In this document: positions 56,926-64,000 of the stretch, in pieces
Numbering within the stretch: position 1 is the first letter of the stretch
Layout: every line of letters begins with the position of its first letter
DNA from: Goleter apudmare HA4340-LM2
GTDB taxonomy: Bacteria; Cyanobacteriota; Cyanobacteriia; Cyanobacteriales; Nostocaceae
Direction: 5' to 3'
NCBI GenBank assembly: GCA_019359495.1
Contig: JAHHHF010000070.1
Location: 124,001-188,000, forward strand
Length of the DNA: 64,000 bases
Translations under genes and position numbers: made by a program
Notes under the pieces: model-generated
Seen by the model: the letters and a program-made list of their open reading frames with translations, nothing else
Databases searched by the model: none
Told to the model about the DNA's origin: nothing

Positions 56926-57327
56926 CTACCAGACGTAGCAAAGTACTTCACCACCCAAGTTTTGACGCCGTGCTTCGCGGTCAGTCATGATGCCACTTGA
57001 TGTGGAAATAATGGCAATACCGATACCGCCTAGTACTCTTGGTAGTTCTTTTCGATTGGAGTAAACACGCAAACCTGGTTTACTCACGCGCTTGAGAGCA
57101 GTAATTAGAGGCTGACGGTTCTTACCCTTGTATTTCAGGGCAATCACCAAATTGCGCTTTACTCCTTCGCCTGCTTCTTCAAACTCAGCTATGAAGCCTT
57201 CATCCCGCAGCACTTTCGCAATACTACGAGTTAGTTTTGTTGCGGGCACTAGTGTAGTTTGATGCCTCGCCAAATTGGCATTGCGGATGCGCGTCAGCAT
57301 ATCTGCAATTGTGTCGTTAGCCGCCAT
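56926..57327 (-). CDS. rpsH: 30S ribosomal protein S8
   Basis: 133 residues. [20 protein letters not shown] at the start, [20 protein letters not shown] in the middle and [20 protein letters not shown] at the end. It binds the central domain of 16S rRNA and in E. coli regulates the spc operon; whether this holds here is unknown. It directly follows rplE, with rpsN (S14) absent from its usual place between them. Confidence 0.97.
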   Translation of the reverse strand: MAANDTIADMLTRIRNANLARHQTTLVPATKLTRSIAKVLRDEGFIAEFEEAGEGVKRNLVIALKYKGKNRQPLITALKRVSKPGLRVYSNRKELPRVLGGIGIAIISTSSGIMTDREARRQNLGGEVLCYVW

Positions 57328-57347
57328 CGTTCCCTCTTTAGATGAAC

Positions 57348-57896
57348 TTATTGATCACGAAAAGGCATTCCCAATTCTTTAAGTAGGGCGCGGCCCTCTT
57401 CGTCATTTTTCGCTGTGGTAATGATGGAAATATCTAAACCACGGATTTGATCGATGCTGTCGTACTCAACTTCTGGAAAAATTAGCTGTTCTCTAACACC
57501 CAAAGTGTAGTTACCACGACCGTCAAAACTTTTAGGACTAACGCCGCGAAAGTCTCTGATTCTAGGTAATGCCAAGCTAACAAGTCGGTCGAGAAAGGCA
57601 TACATTTTTTGGCCTCTGAGAGTCACCATGATCCCAACCGGCATACCTTGACGAATTTTGAAGCCAGCGATCGCCTTTTTCGCCCGTGTGACTACTGGCT
57701 TTTGACCAGTAATCACGGCAATTTCATTTATAGAGGCTTCTAATGCTTTCGCATTTTGAGCCGCTTCTCCCAAACCCCGGTTCACAGTAACCTTGACCAA
57801 CTTCGGCACTTGATGAACGTTGGTGTATTGAAACTGATTGGTCAGTTTCGGGACGATTGTCTCTTGGTATAAGTTTTTCAGTCTTGGTGTCGTCAT
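57348..57896 (-). CDS. rplE: 50S ribosomal protein L5
   Basis: 182 residues. [60 protein letters not shown] and [13 protein letters not shown] are family blocks; it binds 5S rRNA and P-site tRNA. The spacer to rplX is 113 bp and repeat-rich. Confidence 0.97.
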   Translation of the reverse strand: MTTPRLKNLYQETIVPKLTNQFQYTNVHQVPKLVKVTVNRGLGEAAQNAKALEASINEIAVITGQKPVVTRAKKAIAGFKIRQGMPVGIMVTLRGQKMYAFLDRLVSLALPRIRDFRGVSPKSFDGRGNYTLGVREQLIFPEVEYDSIDQIRGLDISIITTAKNDEEGRALLKELGMPFRDQ

Positions 57897-57944
57897 AGTC
57901 TTTTTTCCTGATTATCCCTGGGCTTGGTCAGGGAAAGCCTCTTG

Positions 57945-57972
57945 CTATTTGTCATTTGTCATTTGTTATTTA
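57945..57972. repeat. STRR heptamers between rplE and rplX
   Basis: Four successive TTGTCAT/TTGTTAT units, followed by looser TAATGAC-like words up to the rplX stop. Confidence 0.65.
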
Positions 57973-58009
57973 TATTAAGTACTCATAACCACTGACTTAT
58001 GACTAATAA

Positions 58010-58360
58010 CTATTTATCCAGAATCTCACCAGTTTTCTTGAGTTTCCTTACTTTCTTGCCTTCGGCAGTGAAGGTGTAACATACGCGACTGGCGACATTT
58101 TGCTTGGTGGAATAAAGCATCACGTTGGAGCTATGAATAGGGTATTCTTGGGTAACTATCCGCCCTGATTCCCCTTCTTGCTGTGGTTTTACGTGCTTAG
58201 TTTTAATATTCACACCTTTGACAAGGACTTGACTAAGCTGTGGGAGTGCTTTAATCACTTCACCAACTTTACCTTTGTCTTTGCCAGCAATTACTTGTAC
58301 GGTGTCGCCAGTTTTGACGTGCATTTTGTGGAATTTAGGCTTTTCCTTTTGGCTAGCCAT
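58010..58360 (-). CDS. rplX: 50S ribosomal protein L24
   Basis: 116 residues. KOW motif in [20 protein letters not shown], then [15 protein letters not shown]. An early assembly initiator of the 50S subunit. Its ATG shares a base with the rplN stop (TAATG), so the two genes are translationally coupled. Confidence 0.96.
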   Translation of the reverse strand: MASQKEKPKFHKMHVKTGDTVQVIAGKDKGKVGEVIKALPQLSQVLVKGVNIKTKHVKPQQEGESGRIVTQEYPIHSSNVMLYSTKQNVASRVCYTFTAEGKKVRKLKKTGEILDK

Positions 58361-58728
58361 TACAGCACCTCCGGAGCCAGAGAAACAATTTTGGTGAAGT
58401 TTTTATCGCGCAGTTCCCGTGCTACTGGGCCAAAAACCCGCGTACCTCTAGGATTACCATCTTTGTTGATGATCACTGCGGCGTTATCGTCGAACCGAAT
58501 ACTCATACCACTGTCTCGGTTGATACTTTTGCGAGTCCGCACAATTACTGCTTCAACCACATCAGACTTTTTTACGGCCATGTTGGGTTGAGCATCTTTG
58601 ACAACAGCGATAATTTTATCGCCTACGCCGCCATAACGACGGTTGCCTGCTCCTAATACGCGGATGCACATTAATTTGCGGGCACCACTATTATCGGCTA
58701 CATTCAGGTAGGTTTGGGGTTGAATCAC
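58360..58728 (-). CDS. rplN: 50S ribosomal protein L14
   Basis: 122 residues. [40 protein letters not shown] and [20 protein letters not shown] are highly conserved. L14 lies at the subunit interface and is the target of RsfS, also encoded in this window. Confidence 0.97.
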   Translation of the reverse strand: MIQPQTYLNVADNSGARKLMCIRVLGAGNRRYGGVGDKIIAVVKDAQPNMAVKKSDVVEAVIVRTRKSINRDSGMSIRFDDNAAVIINKDGNPRGTRVFGPVARELRDKNFTKIVSLAPEVL

Positions 58729-58769
58729 AGGTTATCTCCCTTGTAAAGTTGTTAGTTAAATAACAACTA

Positions 58770-59021
58770 TTAAGTTGTAGCTTTGGCGTTGAGGATTTCG
58801 ATAATTTGCCAGCGCTTGGTTTTACTCAAAGGTCTGGTTTCCTGAATCCGCACGCGATCGCCCACTTTGGAATTATTGTCTTCATCGTGGACTTTGTAGC
58901 GCCGAGTTTGAACTACAATCTTGCCGTACTTGGGATGAGGAGCGCGGTTTTCTACGGCGACTACCACCGTTTTTTGCATTTTGTCACTCACGACCAAGCC
59001 AACTCGTTCTTTGACTGCCAT
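58770..59021 (-). CDS. rpsQ: 30S ribosomal protein S17
   Basis: 83 residues with an OB fold: [40 protein letters not shown] and [20 protein letters not shown]. It starts 6 bp after rpmC. Confidence 0.97.
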   Translation of the reverse strand: MAVKERVGLVVSDKMQKTVVVAVENRAPHPKYGKIVVQTRRYKVHDEDNNSKVGDRVRIQETRPLSKTKRWQIIEILNAKATT

Positions 59022-59027
59022 ATTCTC

Positions 59028-59255
59028 CTACTTTTCTTCTTTAGCCGATTGACTTGCTGCCCTTTTGCGTTCTCCCTCTACCGTCAGTAATTGCGCTAGG
59101 CGATGACGGGCATGTCTGAATTGGTGGGGCTTGTCTAGCTGTCTGGTCGCTTTTTGCAAGCGTAGTTGAAATAGTTGTCTTTTAACAGCAACAATTTCCT
59201 CAGCCAGTTTTTCGTCAGTTAATTCTCTAGCTTCTGAAATCTTGGGAAGAGGCAT
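59028..59255 (-). CDS. rpmC: 50S ribosomal protein L29
   Basis: 75 residues, helical: ISEARELTDEKLAEEIVAVK, RQLFQLRLQKATRQLDKPHQ and RHARHRLAQLLTVEGER. It lies near the peptide tunnel exit. The C-terminal KRAASQSAKEEK tail is somewhat longer than in E. coli. It follows rplP by 3 bp. Confidence 0.95.
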   Translation of the reverse strand: MPLPKISEARELTDEKLAEEIVAVKRQLFQLRLQKATRQLDKPHQFRHARHRLAQLLTVEGERKRAASQSAKEEK

Positions 59256-59258
59256 AAC

Positions 59259-59684
59259 CTACTCCTGCTCCTGTGGTTGAGAGCGCACGATAAATTTGGT
59301 TTTAATTGGCAACTTGTATGCGGCCAAACGCATGGCTTCACGGGCAATTTCTTCAGAAACACCAGCGATTTCAAATAAAATCCGCCCTGGCTTGACTACA
59401 GCCACCCAAAATTCTGGGTTACCTTTACCAGAACCCATCCGGGTTTCAGCAGGACGCATGGTAACAGGTTTATCAGGGAAAATCCGAATCCAGATTTTTC
59501 CGCCCCGACGGATGTAACGGGTCATAGCTCGACGAGAAGCCTCGATTTGCCGAGAGGTAATCCAAGCTGGTTCTTGAGCTTGGAGCGCAAAGTCACCAAA
59601 GTTGAGGGTGCTGCCACGGGAGGCTAGACCCTCCATCCGTCCGCGCTGTTGTTTGCGGAATTTAGTTCTTCTAGGACTTAACAT
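59259..59684 (-). CDS. rplP: 50S ribosomal protein L16
   Basis: 141 residues. [60 protein letters not shown] and [12 protein letters not shown] are diagnostic. It contacts the A-site tRNA. It follows rpsC after an 87-bp spacer made almost only of heptamers. Confidence 0.97.
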   Translation of the reverse strand: MLSPRRTKFRKQQRGRMEGLASRGSTLNFGDFALQAQEPAWITSRQIEASRRAMTRYIRRGGKIWIRIFPDKPVTMRPAETRMGSGKGNPEFWVAVVKPGRILFEIAGVSEEIAREAMRLAAYKLPIKTKFIVRSQPQEQE

Positions 59685-59687
59685 GAT

Positions 59688-59768
59688 TTGTCACTTGTCA
59701 TTTGTCATTTGTCATCTGTCATTTGTCATCTGCCATTTACTAATGACTAACAACTAATGACCAATGAC
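59688..59768. repeat. STRR heptamer block between rpsC and rplP
   Basis: At least seven units of TTGTCAT/CTGTCAT/TTGTCAC followed by about four TAATGAC/CAATGAC units. It is the longest run in the ribosomal cluster and fills the spacer completely. Confidence 0.85.
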
Positions 59769-59771
59769 GGT

Positions 59772-60533
59772 TTACCCTTCATTGGATCGGTCTTCAAATT
59801 GCTGGCGACGGCGTTGTTGTTGGCGGCGACGAGGTTCGCGCTCCCGTTCCCGTGCAGCTGGTGGGGGTGGAGTTTCTTCCTGTCCAGGGATGATTTCTCC
59901 TTTAAATACCCACACTTTGATGCCCAGAATGCCATAAACCGTTTTGGCTGTGGTGTAGGAATAGTCAATGTCAGCCCGTAAGGTATGTAGTGGTACTCTA
60001 CCTTCACGCGTCCACTCTGTCCGGGCAATTTCTGCACCGTTGAGGCGACCACTAACTTGGATTTTAATCCCTTGAATACCAGCACGTTGAGCACGTTGGA
60101 TTGCTTGTCTAACTACCCGTCGGAAAGAAACGCGGCGTTCTAACTGTTGAGCAATGTATTCGGCAATTAGGTAGGCATCAGCATCAACTCGTTGCACCTC
60201 GACAACGTTGATGCGAATCTGCCGATTGCTACCTAATAGTTCCTGGAGTCCGGTACGTAATGACTCAATACCTTGTCCACCACGACCTACCACTACACCT
60301 GGTCTAGCTGTGCGAACTTCTAAGTCGATCTGGTCGGCTTTGCGTTCAATCCGCACCTCAGAAATTCCGGCGTTATTTTGAGCTAGTCTACCCAGTTTTT
60401 TTTCTATGTACTGACGGAGTTTGTGGTCTTCTTGTAGAAGTTCTGGATAGCGCTCAGGAACGGCAAACCAACGGGATTGATGCTCTTGTGTAATACCCAG
60501 GCGAAAGCCAACTGGATGAATTTTTTGTCCCAC
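59772..60533 (-). CDS. rpsC: 30S ribosomal protein S3
   Basis: 253 residues. [20 protein letters not shown] at the start; KH domain with [21 protein letters not shown]-terminal domain with [17 protein letters not shown] and [20 protein letters not shown]. The last about 30 residues form an Arg/Gln/Glu-rich tail ([18 protein letters not shown]) that is longer than in most bacteria. It is 54 bp after rplV. Confidence 0.97.
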   Translation of the reverse strand: MGQKIHPVGFRLGITQEHQSRWFAVPERYPELLQEDHKLRQYIEKKLGRLAQNNAGISEVRIERKADQIDLEVRTARPGVVVGRGGQGIESLRTGLQELLGSNRQIRINVVEVQRVDADAYLIAEYIAQQLERRVSFRRVVRQAIQRAQRAGIQGIKIQVSGRLNGAEIARTEWTREGRVPLHTLRADIDYSYTTAKTVYGILGIKVWVFKGEIIPGQEETPPPPAAREREREPRRRQQQRRRQQFEDRSNEG

Positions 60534-60587
60534 AAATGCTTCCTCTAAAATTTCTGACTTTACGCGATTTTTTTCGTGTATGGGTGC

Positions 60588-60941
60588 TTATTTCTCAGGG
60601 ACACCAACTGCTACAGTTATATGGCTTGTTGGTTTGCGAATTTGGTAAGCTCGACCCTGGGCCCTGGGTTGGAATCGTTTCAATACTGGGCCTTGGTCAG
60701 CGTATGCCTGAGTGATGATCAACTCCGCCCGGTCTAATCCGGCGTTATGCTCGGCATTAGCAGCAGCACTTCTGAGCACCTTTAATATTGGTTCGGTGGC
60801 TCGATAGGGCAGGAATTCTAGAATAATCAGCGCTTCTCGGTACGATCGCCCCCGAATTTGATCGAGGACACGACGCACTTTATAGGGAGAGATGCGGATG
60901 TAACGAGCGATCGCTTTGACTTCAGTAGTATCAGTAGCCAT
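60588..60941 (-). CDS. rplV: 50S ribosomal protein L22
   Basis: 117 residues. [39 protein letters not shown] and the loop [20 protein letters not shown], which reaches the peptide tunnel. The spacer to rpsS is 78 bp and repeat-filled. Confidence 0.97.
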   Translation of the reverse strand: MATDTTEVKAIARYIRISPYKVRRVLDQIRGRSYREALIILEFLPYRATEPILKVLRSAAANAEHNAGLDRAELIITQAYADQGPVLKRFQPRAQGRAYQIRKPTSHITVAVGVPEK

Positions 60942-60952
60942 ATTTTTCTCCT

Positions 60953-61018
60953 TTTGTCAATGGTCATTGGTCATCTGTCATTTGTCTTTAGCTAATGACT
61001 AATGACTAATGACTAACT
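60953..61018. repeat. STRR heptamers between rpsS and rplV
   Basis: TTGTCAA/TGGTCAT/CTGTCAT units followed by four clean TAATGAC copies in tandem. Confidence 0.8.
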
Positions 61019-61019
61019 A

Positions 61020-61298
61020 CTACCTACCCGATTTTTTGTCACTCTTCCCATGACCCCTGTAAGTGCGTGTGGGAGCAAATTCTCCCAACTTGTGTCCTAC
61101 CATCTGCTCATTCACAAAAACGGGAACGTGCTGACGTCCGTTGTGTACAGCTATGGTGTGACCTACCATTAGGGGCAATATGGTCGAGGCTCTCGACCAA
61201 GTTTTAATAACTTGTTTTTCGTTTTTCGCATTCAGCTTTTCAATCTTGCTGAGTAAATGATCCGCAACGAAAGGACCTTTTTTTAGAGAACGACCCAT
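61020..61298 (-). CDS. rpsS: 30S ribosomal protein S19
   Basis: 92 residues. [60 protein letters not shown] and [14 protein letters not shown] are nearly invariant. It is in the head of the 30S subunit with S13. Confidence 0.97.
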   Translation of the reverse strand: MGRSLKKGPFVADHLLSKIEKLNAKNEKQVIKTWSRASTILPLMVGHTIAVHNGRQHVPVFVNEQMVGHKLGEFAPTRTYRGHGKSDKKSGR

Positions 61299-61301
61299 AG
61301 T

Positions 61302-61408
61302 TTTAAGTTCTGAGTTCTGAGTTTTGAGTTTCGAGTCTTAAGCTTTGAGTTTTAAGTGTTGAGTTCTTTCAATTCCACTCAGCACTCAGCACTCACTACT
61401 CACAACTG
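61302..61408. repeat. Heptamer-like repeat (TTGAGTT family) between rplB and rpsS
   Basis: About nine degenerate units related to GAGTTTT/GAGTTCT/GAGTGTT, then three units of CACTCAG/CACTCAC. This is a second repeat class, different from the TGTCATT units elsewhere in the cluster. Confidence 0.7.
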
Positions 61409-61410
61409 AA

Positions 61411-62274
61411 TTAAGACTCACGACCGCCACGACCACGTTTAGAAGATTTGCGGCGACGACGCACAATCAACTTGCTGCTGGCTTTTTTTGGCTTGCGTGT
61501 TTTCGCACCCAAAGTTGGTTTACCCCAAGGTGTAACTGGCCCTGATCTACCGATGGGAGCTCTACCTTCACCACCACCGTGTGGGTGGTCTACAGGGTTC
61601 ATCACGCTACCTCTGACCTTGGGACGACGACCTTTCCAGCGATTGCGTCCAGCTTTACCTGCACTCAAGTTTCTGGCGTCGGTGTTGCCTACTTGTCCAA
61701 TAGTGGCGTAGCACTCACGACGAATCAAGCGGACTTCTCCTGAAGGCAACTTGAGGGTGACATAATTGCCTTCTTTAGCCACTACTTGGGCGGTAGCACC
61801 AGCAGAACGGACAATTTGTCCACCTTTCCCAGGCTTCAATTCCACGTTGTGAACACTAGTACCCAAGGGAATATTTGCCAGAGGCAAGGCATTACCATCT
61901 TCATAAGGGGAGTCTGGCCCAGCAATGACTGTGGTGCCAACTTTCAACCCATTAGGGTGAAGAATATAACGCTTTTCGCCATCTTCATAAAACAGCAAAG
62001 CAATTCGCGCATTGCGATTGGGATCGTATTCAATTGCCGCTACTGTAGCTGGAATACCCCGTTTGTCTCTTTTAAAGTCGATGATCCGGTAAAGTTGTTT
62101 ATGTCCGCCACCCCGACGACGGCTAGTAATTCGCCCTTGGTTATTGCGACCTTTGGGACGATGTACGTATTCTATGAGCGATTTTTCTGGCTCAGTTTTG
62201 GTAATTTCCGCAAAGTCAGAAACTGTAACTTGGCGAGTACTGGGGGTATAAGGGCGATAAGAACGAGTACCCAT
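61411..62274 (-). CDS. rplB: 50S ribosomal protein L2
   Basis: 287 residues. [40 protein letters not shown], and the C-terminal [17 protein letters not shown]-type block, here [20 protein letters not shown], with the histidine important for peptidyl transfer. It is 6 bp after rplW. Confidence 0.97.
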   Translation of the reverse strand: MGTRSYRPYTPSTRQVTVSDFAEITKTEPEKSLIEYVHRPKGRNNQGRITSRRRGGGHKQLYRIIDFKRDKRGIPATVAAIEYDPNRNARIALLFYEDGEKRYILHPNGLKVGTTVIAGPDSPYEDGNALPLANIPLGTSVHNVELKPGKGGQIVRSAGATAQVVAKEGNYVTLKLPSGEVRLIRRECYATIGQVGNTDARNLSAGKAGRNRWKGRRPKVRGSVMNPVDHPHGGGEGRAPIGRSGPVTPWGKPTLGAKTRKPKKASSKLIVRRRRKSSKRGRGGRES

Positions 62275-62280
62275 TTTGTT

Positions 62281-62595
62281 TTAGACCTCTGGGAATAGAA
62301 CTTGTCTAATCTTCTCTACGTCCCCAGGTGCGATCGTGACAATAGCTCGCTTATATTGGGGTTTGTAACCGACAAACTTCCCGACACGGCGCTTTTTACG
62401 CGGTGGTATGGAAGTATTAACTTTTACAACCTTGACTTGAAACAAGTCTTCGATCGCTGCTCTAATTTGTGGTTTAGTAGCCTTGGGAGAGACTTCAAAA
62501 GTATATTTATTCAGCTCCATCAAGATGGTCGCCTTCTCCGTGACAATTGGGCGTCGCACTAAGTCAGGCAGATCGCGGGGGTCAACGTTAGGCAC
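62281..62595 (-). CDS. rplW: 50S ribosomal protein L23
   Basis: 104 residues from GTG 62595, with a CAGGAGGT ribosome site 5-12 bases upstream. [40 protein letters not shown] and [20 protein letters not shown] fit the family; it is the docking site of trigger factor and SRP. It overlaps the end of rplD by 8 bp. Confidence 0.97.
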   Translation of the reverse strand: MPNVDPRDLPDLVRRPIVTEKATILMELNKYTFEVSPKATKPQIRAAIEDLFQVKVVKVNTSIPPRKKRRVGKFVGYKPQYKRAIVTIAPGDVEKIRQVLFPEV

Positions 62596-63220
62596 TGTAG
62601 ACCTCCTGAATTTTCTCTAGGGTTGCTGGGGTAACTACAATTTTGTCAGCGTGCAGCAAATCGTAAACGTTAAGCTGGTCGGCTGGAATTAGTTTCAAAT
62701 TTTCGATATTGCGAGCTGACAAATTAATGTTTTCCGCAATCTCGGACAAAATTAACAACACCTTACTTTCTGGTGCTACACCCCAACGGGTCAGTGCTGC
62801 CACTAGTTCTTTAGTTTTGGGGCGGGATAGCTGTTCGCTAAATTCTTCTACCACAATCAAATCGTCGATGCGACTGACTAAGGCGGTTCGCAATGCTAAA
62901 CGCCGCTCTTTCCGGTTTAACTTCAGGTTGAAGTCTCTGGGCTTTGGCCCGAAGATCACACCGCCACCACGCCACAGTGGTGAACGAATAGAACCAGCAC
63001 GCGCCCGTCCAGTGCCTTTTTGCCGCCAAGGCTTACGACCACCACCTCTTACTTCGGAACGAGTTTTAGTACTGGCAGTTCCTTGACGAGAGTTGGTCAT
63101 TTGTCTTACCAAGGCTCGATGCACGATATGTGCCGCCGTTTCTGCTTTGGCAACGCGCAACTCGAAGCTCGTCTCTCCGACTTGTTCTCCTTGCCAATTT
63201 TTTACTACACTCTCAGCCAT
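62588..63220 (-). CDS. rplD: 50S ribosomal protein L4
   Basis: 210 residues. The extended loop [40 protein letters not shown] and [20 protein letters not shown] lines the peptide tunnel. In E. coli L4 regulates the S10 operon; whether this applies here is not known. It follows rplC by 34 bp. Confidence 0.97.
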   Translation of the reverse strand: MAESVVKNWQGEQVGETSFELRVAKAETAAHIVHRALVRQMTNSRQGTASTKTRSEVRGGGRKPWRQKGTGRARAGSIRSPLWRGGGVIFGPKPRDFNLKLNRKERRLALRTALVSRIDDLIVVEEFSEQLSRPKTKELVAALTRWGVAPESKVLLILSEIAENINLSARNIENLKLIPADQLNVYDLLHADKIVVTPATLEKIQEVYSA

Positions 63221-63254
63221 CTTTGTGTCCTTTGTCAGTTGTCAGTGCTGACAG

Positions 63255-63896
63255 CTATTTTTGTCTACCCACTAAGTTTGTAGGCACGACGCTCACGAGA
63301 GCACCTGGTTTACCAGGAATAGCTCCCTTGATGAGCAATAAGTTACGTTCAGCATCTACTCGCACTATGGTCAATTTGCGAATTGTGACGCGGGTACCAC
63401 CCAAACGACCTGCCATCCGCTTACCAGGATAGACACGACCTGGGGTTGTACCAGCACCGATGGAACCAGGTGCTCTATGGTTCTTGGAACCATGTGACAT
63501 AGGCCCGCGACCAAAATTGTTGCGCTTTTGGTTGCCCGCAAAACCGCGACCAATACTTGTACCGACTACATCTACAATTTGACCTGCACTAAAAATATCT
63601 GCTTTAATCTCTTGACCTAAAGCATAATCACTAGCTGTATCTGTGTGATACTCGCTCAGATGCCGCAATGGTGGGGCAGACGCTTTGGACAGATGACCCA
63701 AGAGTGGCTTGTTCAGCGCTTTTGGTTTGACTTGGCCAAAGCCTACTTGAATGGCGGCGTAACCGTCGGTCTGTTTCGTTTTAACTTGTGTAACGGTGCA
63801 TGGACCCGCTTGAATAACGGTGACAGGAATTGCTACTCCTGTCTCGTCAAAAATTTGGGTCATGCCCAGCTTGGTGCCGAGAATACCTACAGACAC
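63255..63896 (-). CDS. rplC: 50S ribosomal protein L3
   Basis: 213 residues from GTG 63896, with AAGGAGAACC upstream. [60 protein letters not shown] and [20 protein letters not shown] are diagnostic. It is the first gene of the cluster here: rpsJ (S10), first in E. coli, is not upstream within the visible 100 bp and is normally in the tuf cluster in cyanobacteria. Confidence 0.97.
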   Translation of the reverse strand: MSVGILGTKLGMTQIFDETGVAIPVTVIQAGPCTVTQVKTKQTDGYAAIQVGFGQVKPKALNKPLLGHLSKASAPPLRHLSEYHTDTASDYALGQEIKADIFSAGQIVDVVGTSIGRGFAGNQKRNNFGRGPMSHGSKNHRAPGSIGAGTTPGRVYPGKRMAGRLGGTRVTIRKLTIVRVDAERNLLLIKGAIPGKPGALVSVVPTNLVGRQK

Positions 63897-64000
63897 AGTT
63901 ACTGGTTCTCCTTATCTAGTTGCTAACCTTGGAATCGGACTCTATAAGACAGGCTTTTTAGACTGCGGTTGAGATGGGACGAGTCTCCGAAATTTAGAGC

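Overview
The window comes from a filamentous, heterocyst-forming cyanobacterium of the Nostoc/Anabaena group, close to Anabaena (Nostoc) sp. PCC 7120. The reasons are the many HIP1 octamers (GCGATCGC), the heptameric intergenic repeats of the TGACAAA/TAATGAC type, a cyanobacterial ribosomal-protein gene order without rpsN and rpmD, the amino-acid permease set natF-natG-natH-bgtA in the order recalled for PCC 7120, and a close match to the heterocyst-polysaccharide glycosyltransferase all4160 beside it. There are no rRNA genes, CRISPR arrays, prophages or intact transposases.

Layout. 1-6 kb, minus strand: an inorganic-carbon uptake island with a BicA-type bicarbonate transporter, an NhaS3-type Na+/H+ antiporter, the bicarbonate-binding lipoprotein CmpA and the first two thirds of permease CmpB. 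6.4-9.6 kb: a large fusion protein (PlsY-like membrane domain plus a dikinase with the domain order of rifampin phosphotransferases) and a 46-residue one-helix membrane protein. 9.9-17 kb, plus strand: two SGNH hydrolases, endonuclease V, two FHA-domain proteins, a CPBP-type membrane protease homologue and a small membrane protein. 17-20.6 kb: a STAS-sugar transferase fusion (HEP synthesis), QueE and two cyanobacterial proteins of unknown role. 21.4-25.5 kb: natFGH-bgtA, with a candidate NtcA box in front. 26-39 kb, plus strand: two GT4 glycosyltransferases, RsfS, a Ycf36/CGLD27 protein, an L-asparaginase II family enzyme, initiator tRNA-Met, a membrane-associated GTPase, a solitary cytosine-5 DNA methyltransferase, DeoC, RecO and an MFS transporter. 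39-46 kb: a metalloprotease behind secG, a possible 58-codon gene, a small helix-turn-helix protein, an ABC-F ATPase, gpmI, an XRE regulator and a divergent unknown gene.

46-64 kb, minus strand: the S10-spc-alpha superoperon and its cyanobacterial extension, read rplC-rplD-rplW-rplB-rpsS-rplV-rpsC-rplP-rpmC-rpsQ-rplN-rplX-rplE-rpsH-rplF-rplR-rpsE-rplO-secY-adk-infA-rpmJ-rpsM-rpsK-rpoA-rplQ-truA-rplM-rpsI-rpmE-prfA. Several of its spacers have been expanded by heptameric repeats.

Functional picture: the left end supplies bicarbonate and the sodium gradient it needs; the middle holds nitrogen-related functions (amino-acid uptake, asparaginase, queuosine precursor) and surface polysaccharide enzymes; the right end is the core translation and secretion cluster. 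The less ordinary items are the PlsY-dikinase fusion with a decayed PlsY motif, the STAS-glycosyltransferase fusion, a 233-bp MITE-like element at 27.5 kb, start codons that lie inside repeat heptamers, palindromic operator candidates at the XRE gene, and a nested cruciform after gpmI.
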